From Lateolabrax maculatus (Eukaryota; Chordata; Actinopteri; Acropomatiformes; Lateolabracidae): 64,000 nt of DNA. Made by a program: the position numbers and the translations under genes. Below are positions 35,501 through 50,500 of the stretch, in pieces. The number at the start of each line of letters is the position of its first letter. Positions within the stretch are counted from its first letter, which is position 1. Where the stretch lies: the NCBI GenBank assembly GCA_031216445.1, contig CM062211.1, positions 818,001-882,000 of the forward strand, given 5' to 3'. The notes beneath the pieces were generated by a model. That model ran no database searches. It was not told the origin of the DNA and was given only the letters and a program-made list of their open reading frames with translations.

Positions 35501-38500
35501 AGCTCAGTTATTACTTTTTGTATTGTGAATGTTTAAACCTTGGAGGTTTTGTAAATTAAATGGACCAAGCAAGGAGAAACACTCATGTGCATGTGCATTG
35601 GACTGCATAGCACAAACCCGGAAGCTACAAAACTTTTTTGGCTTCAGTGGGACAAATCAAAAGCTTGACAGCCGTGAATAGTTACGTGCCAAGCTTTGAT
35701 TGGACAATCGCTGTTTGGGAGAGGTTTAGCAAACAGTCACTACAAAAAGAGGTTTCATATATTATCTAGGCTCTGTGCATAATCATACATACATTAATTT
35801 GCACACTGAAATTAGCCCTACAGAAGCCTAAACTTCAAAAGTTCAGTTTCTGCTATGTGGTTTTGATGGATTTTGATGGTGTGATTGTGTCACAGTAAAG
35901 GAGAGCCCTTTTCAACGAGCATCCTTGAAATAATTCCTTTCCCAAGCAAATGCTTAAGTGTTGGTAGGTGGTAGGCCAGAGAGAGTGAAGTTAAAATTGT
36001 GGCCCAGCTTGCGATGCTATACTACTGTAACATTCCACATATTTAAACTAGAAGTGTGTACCTTGATCAATTCAGACCCAGCTATTAACAGGGTCAAGAG
36101 AAGGTGGCAAGAGCACAGAGAGGTCCAGTCAAAACACACTCACAAATGTCTCTCAGTGTAGTGTGATAGGAGCCCTTATAAAACAGCCAGTAACTCAGCC
36201 ACTGTGTTTTTCCATCAGGGTAAACCCCAGGCCTAGCTTGGCCTGATCCTCTCACTCTGTTTCCTGAGGGAGCTTCTACTGAATTAACTCTTCATCTAAA
36301 TATGGAGCCGAGACAGGAATCCACAACAGGCTGGCTTTGCGCTGCGGTAAAAATGTAGTAAACTGTGTGTCCCGCTGTGCCCTGTCAGCGGCCTTTTAAA
36401 GGGATTGTCCCTCCAGCTGGCTCAGCTAAAACAGATTTCTCCTGTGGCTGGCAGGAAGAGAATGAGGCTCTGGAGTATTTTAAGGAGAGCAGGACAGGTA
36501 AGTGTGTTCAAGTACACTTAAGTTTCTGTCTAACATCATAAAATGTGATGTCATCCTAGAAAGAAGCATTTAGATTGATTATCTCCTTTAACTTTCTCTC
36601 TGCTCTCCACTGCCAGTCAGTTACTTATACTTGACTTTGCTCTTTTGGGTCCTCTTTGTCCATCCTTGTCATTATTGTCTCATGTCCAACCTGCCTCAAA
36701 GGATTAAAATCAATCATAGTCATTTCCCTGTTCTTTTCTTTGACATGGTGACAGCAGCTAGTAGGGCTGATCTCTATCTGTGATACAGCAGGAGGGATGG
36801 CTGCCTTTCTCCATTTAAGTTACACACTTGCCAACCGTGATACTACAAAAGTGAAGAGATTTACAAGACTAGGGAAAAAAGCTGATCATTTCCTGCATCT
36901 GGTGAATTTTGAATTAATCAATTAAAAAATGTATGTCACATAAACCACATGAAGAAAGGCTTTAGGAATGAGGAAATCTGGATTTTCCAATTGGACATTT
37001 TGGCAAGTAAGACATATACACAAAATGAGAAACACATACACAACATTCACCCTCTTCTTCATTCTGCCCACTTCTTCTCTGCTTTAATGCCTATGTAAAC
37101 ACAGTGGATTCCACCTCGGGTCTACCCAACATAGACAGACACAGCTTCATAATTATTCTGGCACCCACAAACACTGGCAGAACCATTGCATTTACCCACA
37201 CTTAATGGCCACTCTGGGGATGACGAAGCCTTATAACAGGGTATATAATTACCTTTAATGAAGCTTAAATAAGCTTTCACCTTAAATAACTACATTAAGC
37301 CGAACATCTTGAAATGATAAAGTTTGGAGAGAAGAGAAGAGAGGACAGATAAAGGCAAGTCAGGAGAGTGGGTGAAGGGAGAATGGAGGGTGGACTGAAA
37401 TGTGTGGCAATTCTGAGAAAATTAGAGCTTCAAGTGTTTAACCTCAGAGTATTCAGAATTTGCACAGCACTGCAAATTATTTTCATATCTAAAATATTAT
37501 CCGAGGAACCCTGTAATTTTAACTATCTCACTCAAATGTCTTTCAAACAATTACTATAGCTGTCAGTATTCATATATATAATACTCTCACATCTGAAATG
37601 GTTCATCTTTAAGGTAGCAGTTCAGTACAGCCACACTATTGGCTCTATGAGGCTGTAATGGGGTGGCATGGCTCAGGAGGTAGAGCGGTCATCTAGTAAT
37701 TGGAAGATTCCGGGTTTTTAGCTCCTCCAGAGAAAGTGTTGAAGTGTACCTGAGAAAGACACTGAACCCCTAACTGCTCTCGATGAGCAGTTGGCACCTT
37801 GCATGGCAGCCTCTGCCATCAGTTAATGAATGTTAGCATGTGTTGTAAAGCAATTTGAGTGGTCAGTAGACTAGAAACCCGCTATATAAATGCAACAAAT
37901 TTACTATGATGAGAAAAAAAAAAACTGATTGATAAAAGGGGAAAAGTCGTTTTTAGCAGTCATGGTGAAGTCACTGTAGTAATTGCCTAAAGGGTGGTGT
38001 CAGAATAAAGGTCTTTGGCAACCTGTATCAGAAGGGTCACTATCATTACCATTCTAATTCTTCATTCTAATATTAGCACAAAGCACAAACTACAACCATG
38101 TTTACATTTTACATCCATTCATTCATGTTTTTCACTCGAAGTTACAGTAGATCAAGGTGAAGCATTCAACAATAAGTGCAACACTCAATTATTTGTTCCA
38201 CTTGACACTGGTGCCACAAGGTTGTAGGTGCAACTGAGACTGATGGGAATGTCATTAATATTAAAAGGTCATCACCAAAGTATTATACAGATTCTAATTT
38301 TGATGGCACTAGATTAAAAGTCAGAGGATCATAATTGAAATGTTTCACTGGGTAAGTGAAAACTTTGACTCATTGGTGGTTCTAGATGGAAAGTCAGGGT
38401 ATCCTCAAAGTCTTTAGAATTTGAAATAAAGTGAATGGGAATCAATCCAACAGTTGTTGAAATATTTCTTTCTGGATCAAAGTGGTGGACTGACCAAACT

Positions 38501-41500
38501 TGAAATCCATAAAGTCACACTGCTAGCATGTAGGAATGCCTTGTCTGTATAAGTGTAATCAATAGATACTGGATAAAATTATGAATAAATTCTGTGTTCA
38601 CATGAATGGGCACCTTAAAGTTATCATGCACAAACATCTGGGGTGCCAAAGGCCATCTTGCCTGTGGCGTTTGTTAATAAGGACACTGCTAATTAACTAA
38701 TTAACATTTTGCATAGGACTGCAAAAGGAAAGCACTGAGAGGATAAAAAAGAAAAAGGTTGAATCAGACTGATAATTATCTCTCACACAAATGTACACAC
38801 ATACACACACAGTCTCTCACTCCAATGTTTCCTCCACAAATGGCCAACTCTTTCCATCTCTGTCTGCCCTTGTGCGAGAGGAGTCATTTGTCACTTTCAC
38901 TACCCAAGGCTTGCGCCTACTGCCATATGTTTCTACATACACACGCAAACACACATGGGCTGCTTCCTTGGATCCATTTCTGACACTTACTCTTGACGAT
39001 CAATATCTTGCTCATGCCTCAATCAATAGCACCATCCTTTGCCAAGAGCTGTATGTCTCTCTGAATATCACACAGCTCTACCAGACCTTTCAAATCTCTT
39101 ACTGACTTACGACATGTAATTTGCAGGTTTTTATAAAGCCAGGCCGTTTTAAAGCTACTAAGAATTGCATTTAAGAGCATAAATCATAATACTCCTACTT
39201 GTAGCCCTGTTGCTGACAATACTATTAAACTGGAAGAGTAGGGAAAAAATCAACAGCACAATGGTTGGATCTTTTAACATGACAGATATCAATGGAACAA
39301 CAAGCAGTTGTCCAAAAAAATAAATCAATCAAGACAAACAGAAGTGGACTCAAGATAATTTAAATAGTGCCAGTCAAACCGGAAACGATCAAACCTATGA
39401 AGGAAACCTAATGGAAATATGGAATTTCTGTTTGTTTCATATGTTAATTTCAGGAAAGTTACAGTCTCCTAATTGCAACACACAGACCTGATGTTGATGA
39501 TTGCTGTCTTGTCAGAAACACAGTTGTTCTGACAATGTTAATCAACAGAGGAAGTGGTATTAGCATGATTTCAGTCAGCTGTGGCTCAGGTGTTGTATGG
39601 CTGACCATGAAAATCTCAGAGCAGAGCTTCCTTCGGATCTTCAAACGTATTGGGCTGAAAAGTTTGCTTGATGTGACAGTGAGTAATTCATTAGCCATTG
39701 AGTCTGTCTGCTTTGGTTAGGAAAAACTTCTGGCACTTTTTAACTCAATATTCAGGTATTCCAAATAATAGGCCTCCTTTACAATGGAATTGAGGAGATT
39801 TTTTTTATCTATGGTAGAGATTTTGGAAGTGAACTCTTCTCATACACTGTGCTGGCCACGGAGGAGGATGAGGACCAAATGAGAAGCTTTGCTAACATCC
39901 ATCTGAACCCAAGTACAGAGTCAGGCTGTTAGAGGTTCATCTGTCTATCATACCTCAGGGTATGAGCTGCACATAGTTAATCATTTTACCGAATATAGTT
40001 TTACCAAATATTATCAGTAAAAAGCAATTAAATGGAATACATTTGCAGAAACTTGAACCTCTACAAATAATTACAGATGGAATACAGGGGATGTAGTTTT
40101 CTTAGAGAGCGTTGGTTTTCTTCATAGGGTGTTGTTGGTGGGGAGGACAGACGTCAGGCCAGGAGGTAGCGTGTATTTTTTTAGGTATTAAACGACCCCA
40201 GCACTCGATTCTGTTTAATAACACACTCCACGGGTGCATGTGGGCCAAGGGAAACTCTCAGTTTTACACAACAATAAAACAGCCAGTGATCTGGGCCCAG
40301 TTTGGCCATAGTGGAGCCTGCCGTGCTGCAGTCATGTAATATGATGGTAACCATGGCGTTATGACTGGATTAGTGTGCGTGTCAAGTGTGGGCACTAAGG
40401 GGAACTACTGAGGCAACACATGTGTCACACCAAAACTATTTATCAAACAGTAATAATGGCACAAATATTATAACCAATGTAATTTAATAGAATTTTTTTT
40501 CAAATGGTACAGACGCTGTCCTCAATCTGTGTATCCTTTACTACTGTAATACCGTTTTAATTTTAATTTTAATACATACTTGCACCATTACAGTGTAACC
40601 AACACATCACAATCACATCAAACATACAACTAATGGGGTAAAGCCTTTTTCAGACATGGAATGCGTAACATTGCTTGCTTCATCTGTCTATTAAAGAGAT
40701 GGCTTTTTGTCATTCAGACAAAAGTGGCTGGCAAAGAGCCAATGAGCGCATAAAATAACACTGGAAATTAGAACAGAAATGAAAAACCGCAAACTAAATG
40801 TAAACTTGTTTTGAATGATGACATACATGAAGAATGTGACTTAAACATTACTCAAACTTCTGCTTAAAAGACAAAAAAACATTAGATCTGTGTGGAGCTA
40901 TGAGAGATCTGTAACCTTCCTCACTTTAATACATAAAACTAACAGGAATGTCATATTAACTTTATGTTTTTCTACATTGTTTTCCATTATATGAGGTTTT
41001 GACTGGCACTATCTGTGTCCTCTTCCTTCTTCCTTCTTCTTTTGCAGATTTTCTGAAAATTCAACTAAAACTTGAATGTGCTTAATTTGGATGGAAACCT
41101 AACAATTGTCTCTGTGTTTGTGTTTATATGCACAAATGGCTATGATGATCCTTTTTTAGAAGCTTATTAGTTTCCTGGTGAAGGAATTTAATCACGTTCT
41201 GGTCTTAGTTTGAACTGATTGTGTATTTGTGTGTGTCTGCGTGTGTTTGTGTTTTCAGGTCTTTTCAGGTAGAGGTGGAATGCAGGCCAGTGGGAACGTG
41301 TCTCAGGTGCCAATACAGACTGTGCACTGTACAGCACAGAACACTGAACACACACTATCCACAGAAACACACACACACACATATCCAACCTCCAATGACT
41401 TGTATGTGCACAAAATACAGAGTAACATGCAACATAAATGTGTGTTAATTAACCCACAGAAACAGATGTACACATGGACACACACACACACTCACACAAA

Positions 41501-44500
41501 TATACAGTAACTCATCCAACCACCAGTGTGCACCTTCTAATCAAACATCTGGAAAAAGTTCAAAAAACAATCTTCGCCTCTCTCCGTCTGTATCTCTTTC
41601 TCCCTTAGTCTCGCTCTCTCACACCCAGTTGTCGGCACGAGAGACCTGGAATGAAATGCCTGCTCAGGTTGGCGTGTCTGTCATCATGAGAGGCTGAACC
41701 GCCTCATCTGTCAGCGCAGATGAAAGGGCGTTTATCGGACTGGTGGGTTTTAAACATGCCCTACATAGTTTATATTGAAATGATTATGATAGACAGGCAC
41801 GACAGGGCACATCCCCTTGGCTTTAAAGTGAGGTAGAAGCAGACAGGGAGAGAGAGAGAAGTAGAGAGAGAGCTGTCTGTCTCTATCAAGCAATTTAGTG
41901 GCACATTAGATGAGACCACCTCACAGCGTGGCACTTATCTTGCCACTAACAACTGTGTTCAGTAAACTGTTAAATGCCAGCAATTATACTCCAGTCTATG
42001 CACTACAATACACTGCAAACTTGACTGTGATTACATGTGCCGGCGGAGTCAACAAACACCCACACATACACATGTACTTATAGGCTTCTGCAGGAGATAT
42101 TGATTAACTAACTCTTGCAACCTGTGTGTGCTGTTGCCAAGGTTACAGAAGCCTCAGACAGCATAGACTCACTCCAACAAGGGAAAATGGCCTCCTGCCA
42201 AATGACAGTGCTAAAATTGAAAACCAGACTAAGTACATTAACACAGTGCAAGCTGATGAAAATGGTCATGGTCATATACAGTTGCTACGAGCTAAATGTG
42301 ACTGGCACCTAAAACAAGGGCAGCACAGTGGATAGAACAGTCACCTTACAGCAAGATGGGATGAGTTTGAATACATTGGCAGCTTTCTGCAGCTCCAAAG
42401 ACATGCAGTTTAGGTGAAGAGGAAACTGCTCTACATGTGAATATGTGTATATGTAAGTTTATGCCTGCCTTTTGCCCATTGCAGGCAAGGATAGTTTCCA
42501 CCCTGAACAACAAAAGCAGTGTAGAACTAGAAGGGCACTTGGAGAACTCCACCAATGACAACTGTCCATTCTTCTATGATATGCAAATCTGCAATTGCAA
42601 TTTGCAACATTATTGCTTGAGTCAGATTCAGCTCTGCTCCAAAAATTTTTCCTTGGCCCATGCTGCACCCTTCCACAATGTTTCATGTAAATTGTTCAAG
42701 TAGTTTTTCTGTAATCAGTCCGACAGCAGCACCAGAAAAATAACCTCTTTGGCGAAGGTAAAACTGCTGGATGGGAGCATCTTGGTGGCCTAGGGGTCTA
42801 AGACACTGACCATGTTACTCCAACATCCATTGTTCAAGTCGGACCAGCGACCTTTTTTGCATTTCATCCCATCTCTTACTCCCCTCATTTTCTGTTTGCT
42901 ATATACTGCATCCAGTCTAATAAAACAAATTGAAAATTTACAATATTGAAGATGTTTTTCCCCAGAAGCAATGTCCCTGTTACTCTGGCTATTCCACAGC
43001 ACAGGGGCTAAACAGTTTTCCTAGGTACTATTTCTTCTGTAGAAAATAGTTTTAACAAAACTGTTCATAGTGTGTTATTATACAGAGCACTGAGGGCATT
43101 GGTTGTAGGAAAAACACATTTTGGTTTAAATGTGTTGTGATATAATGCTATGAAGACAAACACAATTCCCATTCACCTCCTCTTTTGTATTGGGATAACA
43201 ATAATACCAAAACTATCTGCTTGGATTAATACCATTAGAGAGAAGATAATATGTTTGATTACTGGCTCACTCCGGTAATTTAAAAAGATGGAGTTGAGCA
43301 GTGAACCAACATTTCTGGTTTCAAAACCTCCCCTTGGAGACCTTTTGGTGATGTCATAGTATGGCTATGTTTTTCTACAGTCTTTAAGTCCAGTGCATCA
43401 TGGTCTGGGTTACACATAGCAGCAGTAATGCTGCAGGGTGTCTACAGAAGTGTAATGTATGGATAAGTTTTGTGTGATTGTGTGTTCTCCTGCTTGGTGC
43501 CCTGGTGATAGCTACTGATCGATGTACGGTGCCTGCACTGTGTCTCTCAGCTCCCCTCAGCACTGATCCCTGTGCTGGGATTTATGAAGCCCAGAGGCTG
43601 ATTCATAGCCAAATTATGTGGGCGGGGCACAGCTGGACTGCACTCCTATCCATCTTCCCCACATGAAAAAGGAGGGGGGCTTATCATCATTCCACCACTG
43701 TAAATGCTTGGTTCTGTCAGGCCCACAAATCACCTGAGCAGAGTGGAAGTGGAAGTGTTCGCACAAGCTGCTGGGCTTCAAGTTGACATCAGAGCAGCAG
43801 ATGAGATGTTCTCCCAGCATGCAACTGCAGTGTTACATGCCTGTCAGCAGATGATGCTGCTAGAAGGGCTGCGAGAGCCAAACAGTTGGTGTAATGAACA
43901 TTGATTTTCATTTACTATTGTCCTTCCATGAAAAACCGCAGCTTCCATCATTTCAGAAAGTGCTCAAAATGACATCTGTTTACATTCAAGTGACAAAGCC
44001 CTCTTGCGACCCTAGCATTTATGATGTCAGCAAAGGAGGAATTCAGGTGACATTCAGTCAGTGTTTATTTATTATTGCAACCATGGCGAAGAAGGTTCTG
44101 TAACCTTAAAGTAAATGTAAAATAACCAAACCTTAACCATAGTGTTGTCACATCATTGAACTGGTTATTTATTTTTCAACAGTGGTTTGTAATGGATTTG
44201 GAAGAAACAAATGGGCAGAAAACACGTCTGTGTCCTTCTGAAGAGCAGTTACAAACAACGTATTTTGTCATTTAGTTTAGAGGAATTGTTGCTTTATTTC
44301 ACTTTTTAACTCAATGAATAACTTATATCAAATGTTTCTGGAGTAAATTACTCTTTAATGATGTTTTCTGAAGTACAAGCATTAATATGTTAATCGAATA
44401 CAAAAAATGCAGCCCAATGCCCTAATATGGTAATTATAGTAATTATGTTGCATTCTTGCGCTTGATGCTTCAAATTAGAAACTGACTGATTTGTCCTGTC

Positions 44501-47500
44501 TTCTCAATGAATAAATTTGCTGGTCAATTGCTGTATTTACTTAGCCTGGCATCGTCACACTAATTCGCAAATGCGTATTAGTCTGGAACCTCTCAGTTAA
44601 TTTTTGATTTCCAAGGGGTGTTATGGATGGGCAAAGACGACCAATCAGAGGGACGAAACGCCGCCCTGTCGTACGGTACTTCCTGTCAGAAGTTCGGCAA
44701 ACACATATTTCTTATCAGCATAAAGTTTAAGTGCTGTTGTTTGTTGTTCTTTTAGAGAAAATTTACCGTCCAGTCCATTTAGTACTGCCACTCTAGCCGG
44801 CCAGGGAACGGGAGCCGCCTTATTGGATATTTATAAACATACCTGAGTGGGGCTCGTCTCTGTCAGTCATCGGATTAAACCCGCCTTCTACTAGATGAAC
44901 GCTTGTGATTGGTTATCCCGAAAACTCGGCAGAGTAATCAGTTTGAATGTGAGAGGGGCCAGACGTACATGCCAGAGCAAATGAACATGAGCTCGCAGAT
45001 TCTTCTGGTTCCCAGGATAGTCTTTACTGCTTCTGCAGCTGGATGGTGCTGTCTGTGCGAGTGTGTATGTCATGGGTGGGGGAGAGAGAGAGCGAGAGAG
45101 AGAGAGAGAGAGAGAGAGAAGCCAGCGTGGGCCTCACTGTTCAAATATCTCAAAGTTTGCCGAGACGTCGTCTGCCTGCCAGGCCAGAGACAGCTCCAGT
45201 TCCAGGATTTCACACACCTACATGCCACATTCTCAAACTGCCTGACACTCATTTCACACACACACCTACTCCAGAACACAGACACATTCAGTATTATACA
45301 GTTTATGCGAGCATGCTCACATCAAACGAGGCGCCCGGATTCTAACACGCATGGTGCTGTAACAAAACCTGCACCTCGTTGCTATGACAACTCTTATAGC
45401 TCCTCGACCAAGTCTGCCACATGTGGCATTGTGCCTCACCACTCCATCTCTCCATACATATAGAGAGAAAGAGTGGTCAATACACATGTACATGTGGCAG
45501 AGGAATGTGGAGCTTCATTGTCTTTCTTACAGTAATTACAGATAGTTTTAACCAATCCACAGTCCTCATTCTGTGCAAAATTTAGTCAAAAGTTTATCTA
45601 AAGCTAATATGATTTTTTTTTATGCAATTGCCTCTCAGTGTTTTTATACTGAGCTACAGTGGCAGGATAACACAAAAAGCAAATATTGTACTAAAATCAC
45701 AGTAGATTTTGAAGATACCGACTGTAATTTAGACTACATATTGGCAGGAAATGAGGACTATAAACTTTGTCCCCAATTATCAGCAACCAATTACTCTTTC
45801 GCTGCATGTATGGGCATGTGAGAATGGTTGTAGAACACCTTGAAAAATGTGAATGTATTAATAATGTACATATACCATAAATCATTATATGTGTTACCAA
45901 ATACCAAAACAGAATGCCTCCTCCTACCTTCTCACATCCAACTTACAGCTAACTTTGTCTAGCCCTGAGGAGAAAAAACGCCGCTGCTTGTAAAGACCAG
46001 TGTTTACCCACAGGTCAGACTCATTCAATGAGACTGTTTGTTTAGAGGAAAGTCAAAACACTACAATAATATGTTTGGGATATTTAAGTCCACGCTGTGG
46101 CGGCCTTCTCCTCGGACCACTGTCATTGACGTCATTAGCGGGTTGTCGGAAGTGGAGAAATGCTCAGAGGCAAAATAAACAAAAACAAGACACGGCAGTG
46201 ACCACGACCGGAGCTGTGTGGAGTTGGAAGTGAAGCGGATGGCGGGGTTGGGTTTGGCTCTGGATCACTCAGATACCAGTCATAGCAGGCTCAGGTGCAT
46301 AAACAGAGTGCTCAGTGAACAGCAACTGTGCACCATTGACCCTTACAGCAGGCTTGCAGACCCCACACACGTATATTCCCAAACCTTTATGTATTTACTG
46401 ACCTTTGCAGGTTTTGCCGTCAGGCTGCAGGGTAAATCCCACGGGGCAGCTGCAGCGCACCCCTGTGGCTGTGTCTTTACATGTCCTGTCACAACCGCCG
46501 TTGTTCACGGCGCAGGTCTCTGGAGATGTCAGGACAGAGAAGGAAAAAGGGAAAGAGAAGAAGGGGGTGTTAACATGTGACCCCTGCTTCTGAAACAACA
46601 TAAAAAAAACTAGAGACACTTAAGGTGATGTGGGTTGAGACAAAACTCCATGCAGTACAAGAATACACAATCAAACAACAGCACAGTATGGTATAAGCTA
46701 CTGAATGCTTGTGTTTTCTAATGTAGCTTTGTCAAAACACAGATGAAGAAATTACATCACAACACCATTCAAATTACATCACAACAACAGACATTTTTAT
46801 ATAGACATAAAAACAGTGTTCATACACACAGATAGTCACAATCAGGATATTTCATTGACAGCAGTGTATCATTATAAGACAAAAACACATGACACTGTGC
46901 TGATAAAGGAGGGTGAAGAACTCTTTGGCCCGAAAGGTCGGTCCTATTTCCAAAAGTGACAAGAAATCAGTTAACACAAAAGGTAGGGTTAAGGTAAGTA
47001 GATGGAAAAATAAAGTTAGTGCAGGGTTGAGTGCTGTAAGTCTAGAACACACTCTGAAGAACCAGCTAGTATATTTTCCTTCAGAAAAAATGTTCTTGTA
47101 TGTGGCGCAGATAAGGTTTACTTGGACTTTTGAAATATTGCCTGAGCTGATCCCAAAACAAACACAAGCTCATGGTAACTCTAGCTCACCTTCTCAGCCA
47201 CTGTTGCTTTAGCAAAGCTCAGCACACACTTTCCCAATGGGCCTTGAGAAGTGCTGAGGAGGCTGAAATTTGACGTTGAGTCATGTTTGTTGAAAGGGAT
47301 TCAATAAAACTACACCTAATAAGGAAGTTTCACTTAGTAACTGTTCTCCTTTTGGTGGTTTTAACTTCAGTAATTCCAGAGAAAACTCAAGTCTTATGAA
47401 TTAGGAGTTAAAACATTTCTAGAGTTCTTGGGGGTTTAAATTAAAACATAGCATCATATAAATGTTCCTTAGTTCTTGCAAAATTGACGTTTGGAACTTA

Positions 47501-50500
47501 AAGGTTTTTTCTTTACAACAGCAAACATGTAAATCAACCCCTCCTTTTTGGCAGTTTTTCCCATTTAATTAAAATACCAGGATATTGTGTGCCTGAGAAA
47601 AGTGAAGACTGAAGTAGGAAAAACCCTTTCAGGCTGGCAAACACATTCACATCTAGAGGTCAAGGCATTAGCATAATGCCCTTTCATTCACAAACACATC
47701 AGAGCCAACATGGCTGATGCTTTCTATCAAGAAACAGGAAGGTTTTTGTAGATTTGTTTGTATTTCTTCATGCAGCTCCAAACAACATCAATCTCACAGC
47801 TTCTTCCCTTAATCTCTGTTTTCCAGCCGCCTCGCTGTGTTTACCCATCAAAGCTCTGTGTTCATCATTTGCAATCCTCTTCATGTCTAGTTCCCTCTCT
47901 GGAGGATGCCAGATAGCAAACTATTTCAAATTCCAAAGTTTGTCTTAAATGGAGAAGGTTTTTTAGAATGAGGGCGAAAGGTTTCATAGATATTGTGTTA
48001 TAGAAAAGAGGAAGGAAGGCTGGAGGGAGAGACACTCCATCATCGAGGCAGCTGTCTGATAGGCCCTGTAGGGTACTACAACAGACCCCTGTCTCCTCTC
48101 TACTCCTAAGCGCAGGTTTCTGCCGTGTGTGTGTGTGAGAGAGAGATAATGTGTATAGTTAAATAAGCTAATAACTTGGTGGTGTATACAGTCAATAAGA
48201 ATTTTTGTGTGAGTGTAAAAGTAAATGTGTATGTGAATAGATTTGGTGCGTGTGGAGGTGGTGTTTATTGGTCAGAGTGATTTATATTGAGTACACTGGG
48301 CCCTATCATTAGCTGAGGGTGTGCAGAGTCCCTCTCTCTCCAGCCAAGCCCAGCCCCAGGGCCAGACTACGCGGGAACACAGATGAACCGCCAGGCCTGA
48401 TTGATGCGCTGGAAAAGCCCCTTGTACCCCCCAGTCCCCTCTCCAAGCCTCTACCCTTAATCTAACCCTACATATTTCTGTCGTAGCCTGGTTTGTTTGA
48501 GTGTGTGTGTGTGTGTCGGGGCACACACATTTCTACACATAATTCATGAGAGGTGGAATTACCAATGATGGATCTGATCAAATAGTTTAATTAATGTTTA
48601 ATCATTCTTTGGTGTTTAGTGTTCTTTTGGTATTTTAAAAATAAATAAAAAATTAAATAAGAGGATAAGATTAAAATTTGGTGTTTTTCCTACTGACAAT
48701 ATTTATTAAGTTAAGGAAATAATTCTGAAAATGTGAATGAACCCCTGATTGGTCAGTAGCTGAGGCAATTAAACATATTAAAACTATAACATTTTAGCAG
48801 CATTATGCTACTTAAACTACTAATCTTTCATAGTTTCTAGGTTATTATTCAAAATAAAATATTATATATATATATTATTGGATTTTTGCTCCAGCAAAGA
48901 TGTATCTATAATAAATTGTTGCAAAGATTAAAGGTCAAATTTTGCTGTTTAAAATTTTTCTAAATTCACTTCTTTTGCTTTCTTGCCAAGAGTTACATGA
49001 GAAAATTGGTACCTTTCTTATATGGCTCTTTCCAGAGGTATTAAAATCTGCCTACCAGCAACTCTAAAGCTCATTAATAATAGCACTATTTTTAGGGGTC
49101 TGCGTTGGTTGAGTAGAAAGCTCCAACTTATCGTTTATAAACTTTAGTTTTTCTATACTGTACAAACAAAACATAATGTGTTAATGAGACAGTTTAAAAA
49201 GTGCTGACTTTGTTACCTATGAACAGAGCCAGGCTAGATGTTTCCCCAGCTATGGTAATTGCCTGCTGGCTTTAGCTTCATATTTACAGTACAGACATGA
49301 GTGATATTGATTTTCTCATCTCAGCAAGACAGCAAATAAGTGTATTTTCCCAAAATATTGAACTGTTCCTTGAAGCATTAATCTAAAAATTACCACAGTC
49401 CATTCTGGGTAATTGACTATTAAGTCATTTCCCAAACTTCTCTTATTTTTTGTTAAACATATTGGATATATAAATATATAACATATTTAACTTTGCCATT
49501 CCTACATTTGCTACTGTTGGATGTCAGCAGGATTACCCAGGTTCATTAGCAACTTTGTAGCCTGACAGAGTAGACAACAGTAAACAACCAAGATAGCTGC
49601 GACAGATGTGGAACGTTCTGTTGAATCTGTTATTGCGTCAACATTAAACAAACTGAACGGTATATTTTCTTTTATATATATATATATACACACACTTTAA
49701 GCTTTTGTTGATGAGAAAGACAGACTCCTTTTTTTTTTTTGCTCTGCTCTGCTCTGATTGTAGGTCTGCACCCATTACTAACGCCCCTTGGAAATCAGAA
49801 CAGGCAGACAGGTCAGACAGATTCAAGACTAATATGCATTTGTTAGCTGCTAGTCTGGCAATGCCAGGCTAGTGGTTAACTTATCAACAGATCAGTGATG
49901 AAACTGAACAACATGTACATTAATCAATTTTAATTAACCCAGATCATTAAAAAAAATGACAGTTTGTTTACTATTGTGCATAAGATGTCTCATTTGGAAT
50001 TAAACTCTTTGGTTGTTGCATTATTAAGTGTAGTTTATTAGCCATACTCAGATGATAAAAACAGTAATTGGGTGTGTTGACTGAACAAAGGCGGCAACTT
50101 CATCTGTAGGGATTACAATATGTCAGCAAGGACCAGAGGAATGAGAGGGAAGACAGTAAGTATACACCAGTCTGTCACACTCCTCGCATTGGAAACGCTG
50201 CCCGCTGCAAACCACACTTTCCATGAGAGTAGGACAAATGTTCTATTGATTAAAGCTGGAGAGCATGAGAGACAAAACCATGTACACTCTGTGGATCATG
50301 CCAAGTAACAGCAACTGCTGCACTATTGTAAAAAGGTTAGAGGATCACCTTTCAGCACTCAACAAGATCCCCTTTTTCTCTTTGATGGGCACCTAAATCA
50401 GTTATCGGTCAGCATAACTCTGGCCTGTAATTATGGTATATGGATACACCTACTTTACACACACACACACACACACAGATACAGGCACCTCAGATCCATA

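Larger units (their letters stand above)
31976..46402. other. 14.4 kb scube1 intron between EGF6 and EGF7
   Basis: The largest complete intron in the window. It contains a SINE at 37661-37905, repeat R1 copy 3 at 38371-38530, two adjacent SINE-like copies at 42318-42927, repeat R2 copy 1 at 44541-45019, a GA microsatellite at 45081-45120, a plus-strand purine-rich block at 34855-35165, and a CpG-rich patch with a CRE palindrome near 46127. Non-repetitive, balanced-composition stretches at 36180-36500, 40110-40400, 41600-41850 and 43470-43900 are candidates for conserved non-coding elements. No exon is recognised. Confidence 0.65.

Noticed and set aside
37661..37740. A functional tRNA gene from the intact A box
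   Set aside because: The B box is degraded, no cloverleaf closes, and the downstream body and CGCTATATAAATG end are those of a SINE-like repeat.
44909..45463. 184-codon frame on the plus strand, one of the longest in the window
   Set aside because: It starts with TTG inside repeat R2, runs through a GA microsatellite (Glu/Arg runs) and shows no domain.
46395..46619. Hydrophobic leader-like read-through before EGF6
   Set aside because: Same cause as above: a non-ATG start and a translated polypyrimidine tract before the acceptor of window exon 4.
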